This document shows, one piece after another, positions 53,028 through 62,142 of a stretch of 64,000 nucleotides of DNA. The stretch covers positions 372,001-436,000 of the forward strand of contig CAWDMC010000022.1 of NCBI GenBank assembly GCA_963803295.1, given 5' to 3'. The stretch's first letter is position 1. Each line of letters opens with the position of its first letter. The stretch comes from CAWDMC01 sp963803295. Its GTDB lineage: Bacteria > Acidobacteriota > Terriglobia > UBA7540. The notes below the pieces were generated by a model that saw nothing but the letters and a program-made list of their open reading frames with translations, was not told the DNA's origin and searched no databases. A program made the translations under genes and the position numbers.

Positions 53028-53372
53028 ATGGAATCCGTGTTCGGAATCATTGCCGCGCCGAACCGTCGCGCGATCTTGAGCCTCCTGGCCTCGTCGCAAC
53101 ACTCGGTTGGAGAGATCGAGCGTCAGCTTCGTATTCCGCAGCCGACGGTGTCAAAGCACCTGCGCGTGCTGCGCGAGGGCGGTTTTGTGGAGTCCACGGT
53201 AAACGCGCAACGCCGTCTCTACCAGCTTAAACCCGGACCATTTCAGGAGGTAGATGCCTGGCTGGCTCAGTTCCGCCGGCTCTGGTCCGCGCACGTGGAT
53301 GCTCTTGAAAGGCACCTCGACCGCATGGACCAACCCACGCCAACGAAAAGGAAGACAGGGACGAGACGATGA
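53028..53372 (+). CDS. ArsR-family winged-helix transcriptional regulator
   Basis: The 114-residue protein is a small winged-helix regulator: SVFGIIAAPNRRAILSLLAS, recognition helix region IPQPTVSKHLRVLREGGFVE, then NAQRRLYQLKPGPFQEVDAW. It lacks the metal-binding cysteines of true ArsR and belongs to the group linked with AHSA1/SRPBCC genes. It probably represses its own operon. ATGs at 53019 and 53028 are in frame; the second fits a leaderless transcript. Its stop overlaps the next start (ATGA), so it is translationally coupled with the SRPBCC gene. Confidence 0.9.
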   Translation: MESVFGIIAAPNRRAILSLLASSQHSVGEIERQLRIPQPTVSKHLRVLREGGFVESTVNAQRRLYQLKPGPFQEVDAWLAQFRRLWSAHVDALERHLDRMDQPTPTKRKTGTRR

Positions 53373-53923
53373 CCGATCGCGAACAGTACTCGCCGAAGCC
53401 CGCCAGCGGAGCACAGGTACGAAAGGAAGGAGAAAAGTGGACGCTAATTCTGACCCGAGAGCTGCGCCACTCCCCGCAAAAAGTCTGGCAGGCGCTAACG
53501 GACCCGGTGCATCTGCGCGAGTGGGCTCCGTTTGTGACCAATGGGAACCTGGATACGGTTGGAGCTACGGTGACGCTCACCTGGGTGGGAACGGGCAGAT
53601 CGCAGGAAACAAAAGTGACGCGAGCCGACGCTCCCGAGGTGCTTGAGTTCAGCGATATCCGCTGGGAACTGGAAGCCTTGGGTAGCGGCACACGTCTGAC
53701 GATCTGGCACCAGATCGATCGCCGCTTCATCTCGTGGGGCGCGGCGGGCTGGCACATTGCTTTCGACGTTCTGGATCGCTTTCTCAGCGGAACTCCTCTC
53801 GGCCGGATCGCCGGCCCCGACGCCATGAAGTTCGCCGGCTGGCAGCGGCTGGTCGCGGAGTACGCCACGCAGTTCGGCGCGGAAACGCCAAAGTGGCCCT
53901 CTAAGGCCGCTCAACAGTCGTGA
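53369..53923 (+). CDS. SRPBCC/AHSA1-domain protein
   Basis: The 184-residue protein has the helix-grip fold of the AHSA1 type: LTRELRHSPQKVWQALTDPV, LREWAPFVTNGNLDTVG, and GTRLTIWHQIDRRFISWGAA, ending with a long C-terminal helix (MKFAGWQRLVAEYATQFG). These domains bind hydrophobic ligands or act as co-chaperone-like proteins. The pairing with an ArsR-type regulator in an ATGA overlap is very common in soil bacteria. It is followed by a DoxX-like gene, 14 nt later. Confidence 0.9.
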   Translation: MTDREQYSPKPASGAQVRKEGEKWTLILTRELRHSPQKVWQALTDPVHLREWAPFVTNGNLDTVGATVTLTWVGTGRSQETKVTRADAPEVLEFSDIRWELEALGSGTRLTIWHQIDRRFISWGAAGWHIAFDVLDRFLSGTPLGRIAGPDAMKFAGWQRLVAEYATQFGAETPKWPSKAAQQS

Positions 53924-53937
53924 ATCGAGGAGGATCC

Positions 53938-54396
53938 ATGACCAAGAGAAATAAAATCATCTATTGGGTTTCGACCCTCTGGCTTGCCTCAGGAATGCTA
54001 GCAACTGGAACATTGCAGTTATTCAAAGCGAAAGCCGAAGGAGCGCTGGCGCCGCCCGGGGTGTATGGTATTACGCATTTGGGTTATCCCATCTACTTTT
54101 TGACGATCCTCGGTGTTTGGAAAATCTTGGGCGCTATAGCGGTGCTTCTTCCCAGATTTCCCTTACTAAAGGAATGGGCTTATGCGGGCTTTTTCTTTGC
54201 CATGACGGGCGCCGTATTTTCGCACATCGCAGTGGGCGATCCCGTAAACCAAATATTTCCTGCGTCGTTCCTTCTAATCCTGACGGTAGGATCGTGGTAT
54301 TTCAGACCTGCGGATAGAAAAATCCCCGCACCACACATAGCCGCGGCCCCCGGGACGGTTGTTCAACATGAGGCGCCGTTGCAGCAGAGATCATGA
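53938..54396 (+). CDS. DoxX-like family membrane protein
   Basis: The 152-residue protein has four hydrophobic segments and the DoxX-like signature: STLWLASGMLATGTLQLFKA, GITHLGYPIYFLTILGVWKI, LLPRFPLLKEWAYAGFFFAM and GAVFSHIAVGD. It is a small inner-membrane protein often encoded with ArsR and AHSA1 genes; its biochemical role is unclear. The ATG at 53938 follows GAGGAGGATCC, an ideal site, so the longer frame from 53920 is rejected. It is followed 4 nt later by the DUF4256 gene. Confidence 0.88.
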   Translation: MTKRNKIIYWVSTLWLASGMLATGTLQLFKAKAEGALAPPGVYGITHLGYPIYFLTILGVWKILGAIAVLLPRFPLLKEWAYAGFFFAMTGAVFSHIAVGDPVNQIFPASFLLILTVGSWYFRPADRKIPAPHIAAAPGTVVQHEAPLQQRS

Positions 54397-54400
54397 ACGC

Positions 54401-54980
54401 ATGGCCAACATGAATAACAATAAAAAGTCGTTGTCACCAGAACAACGGAAAAAACTACTCGGAGCATTGAAAGCCCGTTTTGAGAAAAACATGAATCGCC
54501 ATAAAGGTCTTGAATGGGCTGAAGTGCAGGCAAAGCTGGAAGCTAATACTGAAAAACTGTGGTCACTCAATGAAATGGAAAGAACTGGCGGTGAACCGGA
54601 TGTTGTTGGTCGTGATAACAAGACGGGCGAATACATTTTTTATGATTGTTCAGCGGAAACTCCTAAAGGGCGCAGAAATACTTGTTATGACGGTGAAGGG
54701 CAGAGGAAAGGAAAAGCAAGGGTTGCGTCCGGGAGGTAATGTTATTGATATGGCCGCCGCCATGGGCATTGAGCCATTAACTGAAGAACAATATCGGGAG
54801 TTGCAGAAACTTGGATATTTCGACAACAAGACGCAGAGCTGGTTGAAAACACCCCCTGATATTCGAGACCTCGGCGGAGCCCTCTTTGCTGATTACCGCT
54901 TTGGTCATGTCTTCGTTTATCACAACACTGCGCCCTGTTTCTATAGCGGTAGGGCGTTCCGGGGCTCGCTGAGGGTCTAA
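54401..54980 (+). pseudogene. DUF4256 family protein, frameshifted
   Basis: The N-terminal part reads SLSPEQRKKLLGALKARFEK, HKGLEWAEVQAKLEANTEK, LWSLNEMERTGGEPDVVG and YIFYDCSAETPKGRRNTCYD. Near 54700 the homologous reading moves to the next frame: NVIDMAAAMGIEPLTEEQYR, then GGALFADYRFGHVFVYHNTA and RAFRGSLRV. Both parts together match the DUF4256 family (about 185 residues), whose function is unknown. One indel separates them. It is the fourth gene of the ArsR operon, and its codon use is more AT-rich than its neighbours, suggesting separate acquisition. Confidence 0.8.
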
Positions 54981-55009
54981 TTCGGCAAAGCGTACGGTCT
55001 CGATCAGTG

Positions 55010-55131
55010 CGGACTTGCAGGGCAATGGTCCAGCCTCGGCGGGAGGCATACTCGCGTATGGCCCGGTACTGCCGGGGAGGGTCTTCTGGTCGTGGGTGGA
55101 CACGCGAGCGTAGAGGCCGGCGCGAAACATC
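55010..55131 (-). pseudogene. Serine recombinase (resolvase) N-terminal fragment
   Basis: On the minus strand, from 55131, MFRAGLYARVSTHDQKTLP matches the catalytic N-terminus of serine recombinases (Ser in ARVST). It continues after a frameshift as RQYRAIREYASRRGWTIAL. Only about 45 residues remain. It is a recombinase scar next to the DUF4256 gene. Confidence 0.7.
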
Positions 55132-55139
55132 TTCGACCG

Positions 55140-56149
55140 TCTTTGCCCGTGGCCAAAAACCCTATCGGGTTTTACCTTCTGGGGAGCCCTTTTTTCGCCC
55201 AGTTTCGAGTACTGCTCCGCTGTGGCCAAAGAGGATCGTTTTCGGCTAGGGGAAATGCACTTGAGCGCACTCAGGTACGGCCTGCAATAATTCGGTCCGA
55301 CGCCATTTACCCAAGACATTGTCGCCGCGCCGGAAAGTATTCTCTTGGTGCTTAGGTCCGTTGGGCTTTCCCGCCAAATCCGTGCGTTCGAACCTGGTAT
55401 AGCCCCGGAACTATAGGGAAGGGGGCGATTCAAGAATGTCGCGGGGAGCCTCATAAATGAAGGCCCAAACAGGTACCCCAGAAGACAGTGCCACCAACGG
55501 GATAAAACTCTAGGGCACAAGTTACGTAACCGCGGTTTTTCCGCAAAGGCGCTCTGTCATGTTGTGCGGAGCCGTGTGGCGACGTCCTCGCACCATTTTC
55601 CACATAACTGCACACGACTCCACACGACGCGCCCGCCTCCACACGTCTCAGCAATACTCGTCAAGTCTTTCAAGTTGTTTTGGGCACAGAAGGGATTTAG
55701 CGCTGCTGGTAAGTTATTGCGGGGGCCCGCAATGTACCAAATATGACATTGGCCTGCCTCTAGCCATTCCCTTTCATTTTGAGTTACTTAGGTCCGTTGC
55801 TTAAGTCGCCCGACCCCCGGGGACGACTGACTTAACTAGCTTTGCCGATCAATACATCACGCATCGATTCGAAGGTGCCTGCCACGATGTTCTACAGGTG
55901 GTAATCTGCTATGAGGTCCCGATGGCCAAACTCTGGAGTGTGGCCCACAGCAGGCGGCAGGGTCAAGCACGCAAGCGATCGCTCCGGTGGACGGGGGAAC
56001 CCCGGTTCAACCTGCGGCGCGGACGTCTGCGGGGGCGTTTGCTGCGCAAACGCGGGCTATTCCTGCGGCTGATCCGGTGGCGCCTCCAGCGGGGGCCGAT
56101 GTCGGCTTTCACGGCGGCCTCCGCGTGCCTCGGACAACGGGAGCTAAGA
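55140..56149. other. Kilobase without recognisable genes
   Basis: No frame in this stretch has family resemblance, signal peptide or ribosome-binding site; arginine-rich frames near 55900-56200 look like shadows of GC-rich DNA. I read it as decayed sequence between remnants. Confidence 0.45.
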
Positions 56150-56675
56150 TCAGGGAGTGCTAAGGGTCTCTTTGTGAAACTGCTTGACCAGCCCCTTAAC
56201 GACAGACGGGCGATCGAAAAACCCTGAAAGCCCCCCCGTTCCGATCGCTAAGGCGGCGTGCCGGCCGCTCTTGAGGTGGCCGTCTCCTTGCCAGGCGGCA
56301 ACGGTTCGTAGAGCATCCAAATTAGAACCAAATCGATGATAGTCCGAAGGGAGAAGAGCGAAGGCGACTTCGTCCCTGTTCTGGCTTTGCGCATCGACCA
56401 AGACCATAAAGACGAAATCAGCGCTCGCAGGGCTCGTGGCGATGTGAAAACTCTTCAATTTTCGAAATTCACGCTTAGCCAGCCGCTCGAGTTCCAAAGA
56501 TCCAGAGCTATAGTTCATATCGCGAATAGAGGTATCAAGCGCGAACAACGTAAACGGACTGCTCCGGTTTGAAGTGAAAGCTGGGATCGTTCGAATAAGG
56601 ATTGGCCTTCTGGCCGAGAGCACCAGCGGCGCAAGATAACAGGAAAAGTGGCACTATGGTTCGGGTAGCATTCAT
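56150..56675 (-). pseudogene. Small exported hypothetical protein, frameshifted
   Basis: The start at 56675 follows GGAGGAACC and gives a signal peptide (MNATRTIVPLFLLSCAAGAL), then NPYSNDPSFHFKPEQSVYVV. Near 56540 the reading changes to a second frame: ALDTSIRDMNYSSGSLELER, KLKSFHIATSPASADFVFMV and LPSDYHRFGSNLDALRTVA, ending near 56150. Together they form a plausible 170-residue exported protein of unknown function. One indel separates the parts. Confidence 0.6.
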
Positions 56676-56922
56676 GAACGCGGTTCCTCCAGTAGAGGAT
56701 ATCGGCGGAAAAGGAATGCAGCGAATAGAACGTAGGTACGTGGTACAAGAGGAAACCCTGATCTGAAACGTGCTTAAATACCGCCAAGCTACCGGACCCG
56801 GCACCATACCGAACATCACCGCCGCCACGTGACGAGCAGTCGCTCAGGTCCTGGATTCGCTTCCTCTGCAAATCGAACGAAGGGTCGCTGGCCCGGCACT
56901 CGCGATCGACAGGACTCCGACC

Positions 56923-57328
56923 TCAAAGATAGCGTCGCCCCACTTGGATACTCACCGGACCTGACGATATCATCCGCTTGTGTCTGGTACCGCCTCTTCC
57001 CTTCGTGACCGCGTAGAATTCCCGTCCGATCGCCGCCCACCAGTTTTCGTATGCGTCGCTGGGCACCTTCAGAGCGGCCCCTGTCAATGACGTCCAGCGC
57101 CTTGGCGAGTCCAGCTCCGGTCGTGTCCTTCGCAAAGACTTCATGGCACAAGAAGCGATAGCCTACCAAGAAGGTCTGCTGCAGTCGAGCCATTGAGGCT
57201 TCCCGTTCGATAGGAGCAAAGAACGCAGAATCGTGAAAAGAGCTAGATCCCGGAAAAGTTGATCCCTCGCCAATCGACCCATCGGCAGGAAATAGTGCAT
57301 TCCACGTTTCCCTCGCAACAAGACCCAT
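56923..57328 (-). pseudogene. Hypothetical protein remnant, frameshifted
   Basis: From 57328 the reading MGLVARETWNALFPADGSIG, then FLVGYRFLCHEVFAKDTTGA and GLAKALDVID, is protein-like. At about 57085 it must shift to another frame (ALKVPSDAYENWWAAIGREF, ISSGPVSIQVGRRYL) ending at 56923. I recognise no family. It probably is a small, broken gene of the accessory region. Confidence 0.45.
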
Positions 57329-57573
57329 GGCCTCACGCCAGAGTGCACGCCGAAGCCCCGACCGCTAACGCCTAAGGCAACAGCCGATTCTCGGCCCGTT
57401 ATCGCGGGTAACAGTACTTTAGCGTAGTCGTCGGGCTAATGCCCAACCCACCCGTCTGCCGATGACTTCCTTGGCTGGTAGTAGGACTGTCCTCAGCCAA
57501 GTTGAAAGTCCCGGTGCGCACGCCGGCACCAAGGGGGAGATGGCTGTGGGCCTGCTTCAAGTCGAACGTCAAC

Positions 57574-60500
57574 ATGGTACAGACCCAAGAAACCGTTTTC
57601 AATCTGCTTCGCGACCTCGATGGCTTAGATCCTCTTTAAGAAGCTCTTCTGGAGTGAGCTGAACTACGACCGAGTCAACCAGGTCCTTTCGCGCAAAGGC
57701 TGGGGCGACGGCGCAGCGGATGCTCTCGCCAGTGATCCCGTGCTTTTGGCGGCTGGCGGAGACGACTTTCATATCATTCATGCACGACTTGCTTCGGATT
57801 CGCTGCCGATGGGTGCTGAGCGCCCGGTAGTCTCCCGCCTTTTGCAGCAGCACCCGTATGCGCTGTTTGTTTTCTCGGATGATCAGCAGAATCGATGGCA
57901 TTTCCTGAATGTCAAGTACGACAGCGATGCTCAAAAGAGAAGAATTTTTCGGCGAATCACCGTCGGCCCCGATGAGCGTCTGCGGACCGCCTCCGAACGG
58001 CTCACGATGCTCGACCTTCAGTCCATCGGAGGCCGATGTGTCCCGCCTATCGCCGCTCGACATCCAGACGAGGCACGATGAGGCGTTCGACGTTGAACCT
58101 GTCACCAAAGAGTTTTTCCGTGAGTACCACCGCATTTTCGAGGAAGTCGAAAGACAGATTGAAGGTATCAGAGACGCCGAACGCAAGAGGCTCTTTACGC
58201 AGCGGCTCTTCAACCGGTTGATGTTCGTGGCATTCGTCCAGAAAAAGGGCTGGCTGAAGTTCGGCAAAAGCACGGACTATCTTGCGGCGCTTTGGCACGA
58301 CTACCAGAAGAATGGAGGTTCCAAGAAGCCCAATTTCTACAGCGACCGGGCTGAGACTGCTTTTCTTTTTAGCACTGAACACACCTCGGACCAGCGAAGT
58401 TGACGTCATCGGCATCAATCGCAGCAGGAATTCCTCAAGCAACTCATCGGACAAGTGCCCTACCTCAACGGCGGTCTCTTTGAGGAAGATGACGAGGACC
58501 GGGACCCGAGAATCGTTGTGCCCGACGATTCGATTGACGCCGTCCTGAACGAGCTTTTCAGTCGGTTCAATTTCACCGTTACCGAGAGCACACCGCTCGA
58601 TATCGAAGTAGCCGTTGACCCGGAGAGCTGCCCCGGCAAGATGTTCGAGGAGTTAGTCACCGGAAGGCACGAGAGCGGAGCTTACTACACCCCCAAGCCA
58701 GTGGTTTCATTCATGTGCAAGGAAGGTCTGAAAGGCTATGTCCAGTCGCGCGTGCCCACCGAATCAGAGTCCGCCATTGATAAGTTTGTGGAGCAGCATG
58801 ACCCTTCGGAGCTGACCAACGCTGAAGCCGTGCTGGAGGCGCTGCTGAACTATAAGAGTGTGTGACCCGGCTTGCGGCAGCGGCGCCTATCCTTTAGGAA
58901 TGCTTCACGAATTACTCGACCTTCGCCATTGCCTTTTCGCCACGCGATGCCTGGACCCGATTTCGACCTACCAGCGCAAGCTTGAAATCATCCAGAAGGC
59001 AACTTACATACGGCGTGGACATTGATCCGTTCGCCGTCAATATCGCCCGGTTACGGTTGTGGCTTTCGCTGGCAGTGGATTTTGAGGGCGATGATCCAAG
59101 GCCGCTTCCCGAACCTCGATTTCAAGATCGAGGTGGGCAATAGCCTCGCCGCCCCTAATCCCTCCGGCGGACTCGAACTGGGTTTCCGTAAGTCCCTAGT
59201 TGACGATTACCTGAAAACGAAGGCCGGCCTTTATGACCGCCCATGGCAGCGCGAAAGTGGAATTGCGTAAGAAGATCGCCGAATTGAAGGAGACCATTAC
59301 CGGCTGGTCGCACCCAAATGGGAAGAGGACAGGCTTTGACTGGTCCATAAAGTTCGCCGAGATCTTCCTGGGCGGAGGATTTGATGTGGTCATAGCCAAT
59401 CCCCCGTACGTCCGCCAGGAGCTCATCAAGGACCTGAAGCCGCTACTGAAGGAGACCTATCCAGCTCTCTACACGGGTACGGCTGACCTTTACTGCTACT
59501 TCTACGCACGGGCCGTCGAGTTGCTTGGTACCGGCGGCATGTTGGTGTTCATTTCCTCGAACAAATGGTTCCGCGCGAATTACGGTGCAAAGCTGCGCGA
59601 GTACATCGCCGGTAAATGCCGGATTCGGAGCATTACTGATTTCGGCGAACTCCCGGTTTTCGAGGGCAGCGACGTTTCCGATGATTCTCGTAGCGGGCAA
59701 GGGTGAGTCACAGGGGACTGCCGCTGGCTCCGGAACGGTTTTTACCCAAGCTAAATCTCTCGATCCGCCCTACCCTGACGTGCTCGCTCTGATTCGAGAC
59801 CAAGGGGCAAAACTGCCGTCGTGCGCTATCAGTGGATCGAACTGGACGCTGGCTAGTGGGTCGGTTACCGCACTCCTGCGGCAGATGGAGTCGAAGAGCA
59901 TTCCGCTGGGCGAATACGTGAACGGGCACATTTTCCGGGGACTGCTTACCGGCTTCAACAAAGCATTCGTGATCGACGGGGCGAAGCGCGCAGAATTGGT
60001 GGCCCACGATAAGAGAAGCGCGGAGATCATTAAGCCCCTGGTGGTTGGCGACGACGTTCGCAGATGGCGAGCGAACTTTCGGGATCGGTGGCTGGTGGTC
60101 ACCCCGGTCGGGATCGATATCAAGCGCTATACAGCCGTTTTCAAGCATTTGAAACAATGGCAGCCAGAGTTGGAACAGCGGTGGGACAGGGGAGACCATT
60201 GGTGGGAGCTACGCCCATGCGACTATTACGCTGCCTTCGACAGGCCCAAGATTATTTATCCTGATATTGCCAAGGAACCACGCTTCGTATTAGACGACAA
60301 CGGGCTCTACGTCAACAACACAACCTACGTCATCGCTGTTCGTGACCTCTATTTGCTCGGCCTTCTCAACAGCCGGACCATGTGGGATTACGCGAAGCAA
60401 CACCTTTCGAGTTCTCGGGGACGCTGACAACGGCGGACGCCTCCGGTTTTTTCAGCAGTTTGTCCGTACGCTTCCAATCCCCAATGCGTCCAATCGAGAT

Positions 60501-60612
60501 CGAGTAGCAATTTCCAGTTTGGTGCAGAAATGCATTGATGCTGGAGGGCGTTGGGTGCGAGAAGTGGGAAGAAGAAATCAACGAGTACGTCGCAAGTCTT
60601 TATGGGCTTTAG
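57574..60612 (+). pseudogene. Eco57I-like N6-adenine DNA methylase (type IIG/ISP-like), multiply frameshifted
   Basis: Spread over several frames are all parts of an Eco57I-type methylase of about 1000 residues. The N-terminal domain has KKLFWSELNYDRVNQVLS and PYALFVFSDDQQNRWHFLNV (57630-58010). A helical region follows (EYHRIFEEVERQIEGIRDAE), then PYLNGGLFEEDD at 58455 and GAYYTPKPVVSFMC near 58690. SAM motif I is DPACGSGAY at 58864-58890, and DIDPFAVNIARLRLWLSLAV lies near 59020. Catalytic motif IV NPPY is at 59398-59409, followed by a target-recognition domain (VNGHIFRGLLTGFNKAFVID). The C-terminus ends EEINEYVASLYGL at 60612. At least seven frame changes or stops break it. It would have modified, and perhaps cut, foreign DNA together with the helicase downstream. 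ATG at 57574 starts MVQTQETVFNLLRDLDGLDP. Confidence 0.8.
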
Positions 60613-60632
60613 TCTCATCACAATGCAAGCGG

Positions 60633-61942
60633 CGGGACGCCAGCCTAGAAAGGTCTCTCGATTCCGACGAGCTGCTAGGCCAGACCAATCACATCCTAGA
60701 CCACTTCGACGGGGAATCTTCCCTTAAACGCCTGTTTTGGGAGGTCCTCTCCTATGACCGTGTCCGCGAAGCGTTGCTTTTATCCTTCCTTCCGGCTTCC
60801 CTGGAAAGCCAGATAACGCATCTCGAGGTCTTTGCTGAAAGCCAATCCCTGACCGTGCTCTACGCAATCAGCATGACTGGCCTGGACCGTACGCGTATTG
60901 AGCACATGGCGTGGTCGCTCAAGCGGCGAATCCCCACCTGTCTTATCTTGCTGTTCGATCAGCAGCGGTGGCTGATCGTCTACCAGGATGAACGAACCAA
61001 ACCACGGGACAAGGCGCTACCTCTGCCTGGGAGTCGTCACGACGGTATCAGCGACCGCCCGCTCCTGAGTTGCCGGCTAGTGTGGCGGTAGATCTCCCTT
61101 TGTGGTGAGCCCCTGGAGACTTTCGAAGTAGCAGAACAAGCCGATCATTTGTTTCCTGGAGCAGTCTCTCGAATCAATGATGTTCTTGATGACTTGGAAC
61201 ACTTCCTTCAAAACGCAAAACCAGAGGTTCAGCAACTCGGCCCGTTTATCAGGGAAATTGCGAAATACCCTCTTCTGACAGCGGTACAGGAGCGTGGGGA
61301 TAGTGTTTCCAAGAGAATGACGGCGCCCGATGGAAATTCGCTGAGTTTACATCAATGGCTTCTCGTGATGCACAATTTTCGCCTGGTAATCTGGATGGCA
61401 GACCGCGTGCCAAAGGTGGGGATGGAGTTCTCCGATGTCGTGCAGGAAGGCATCACTGGACTAATCACTGCAGCACAGAGATTTGACCCAAGCCTGGGGT
61501 TCCGATTCAGCACTTATGCCTTCCATTGGATTCGGCAAAAGATGCTTCGTGCGCTTCACAACAACTGGAACCTGATCCTGCTGGCCCGATATGGAAAGCC
61601 GGTGACCCTAATCGCTGGCAAATCTCAAAGAAGAAGATGGTGAGTTGCCTCCCGGCGAGCGCTCCGTCCTGCTCTCGCCTTCGTCGGCTCGATTGTGCGA
61701 CCCTCGATTGCAACCATCCCTTTGCCCAAGTCCTTGAGCGGGAGCGGGTAGAAGGCGTGACAAACGCCCTCAATCGGCTCCCGCCAAAGGAAGCAGAAGT
61801 TATCAGGCGTCGCTTTGGAATTGGATTTGACGGCGGATACACGCTCGAGGAAATCGGGCGTCAGCTGAAGCTCACTTGCAGAGAACGTGTAAGGCAGATT
61901 GAAACTGCAGCTCTCGACAGGCTGGCGCTCGTAGAGAATTGA
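60633..61942 (+). pseudogene. Sigma-70-family factor with N-terminal methylase-like domain, interrupted
   Basis: From about 60650 the frame reads SLKRLFWEVLSYDRVREALL to IPTCLILLFDQQRWLIVYQD, which resembles the N-terminal domain of the neighbouring methylase. A TAG at 61089-61091 interrupts, then the same frame resumes with ETFEVAEQADHLFPGAV and sigma regions. Region 1.2 is FIREIAKYPLLTAVQERGDS; region 2 is MEFSDVVQEGITGLITAAQR, FDPSLGFRFSTYAFHWIRQK. Near 61600 the frame shifts. Region 4 follows as ALNRLPPKEAEVIRRRFGIG, YTLEEIGRQLKLTCRERVRQ. The helix-turn-helix carries one extra residue (Cys) compared with the usual LTRERVRQIE. Sigma factors recruit RNA polymerase to promoters. No plausible ATG is seen in frame; the gene begins just after the methylase stop. 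Confidence 0.75.
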
Positions 61943-62142
61943 CTAACTTCGCCCCTTTTGGCAACGCTGGAGACGGAGAGCCGGAGCGTGCAAAGCAAGC
62001 CAAGTTCAGGCGCGACCTCAAGAGAAAGAACTCGTCTCATGATCATCAGCCGAAAAACCAGCGAAAAACGATGACCCAAGCGAAGTCGCGGATAAGAGGT
62101 AGCGTGCAGTAAAGCAAGTCCACTGGATAGCAAGATATCCTG

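Noticed and set aside
55375..55420. Possible tRNA, because of a TTCGAAC sequence
   Set aside because: The flanking bases do not form T-arm, anticodon or acceptor stems.
54777..55520. 247-codon minus-strand ORF taken as one protein
   Set aside because: Only the part near 55131-55010 resembles a protein (resolvase start); the rest runs antisense through the DUF4256 gene and has no coding character.
55898..56227. Arginine-rich 109-codon plus-strand ORF
   Set aside because: Composition is dominated by Arg/Leu/Gly from GC-rich DNA, with no start signals or recognisable family.
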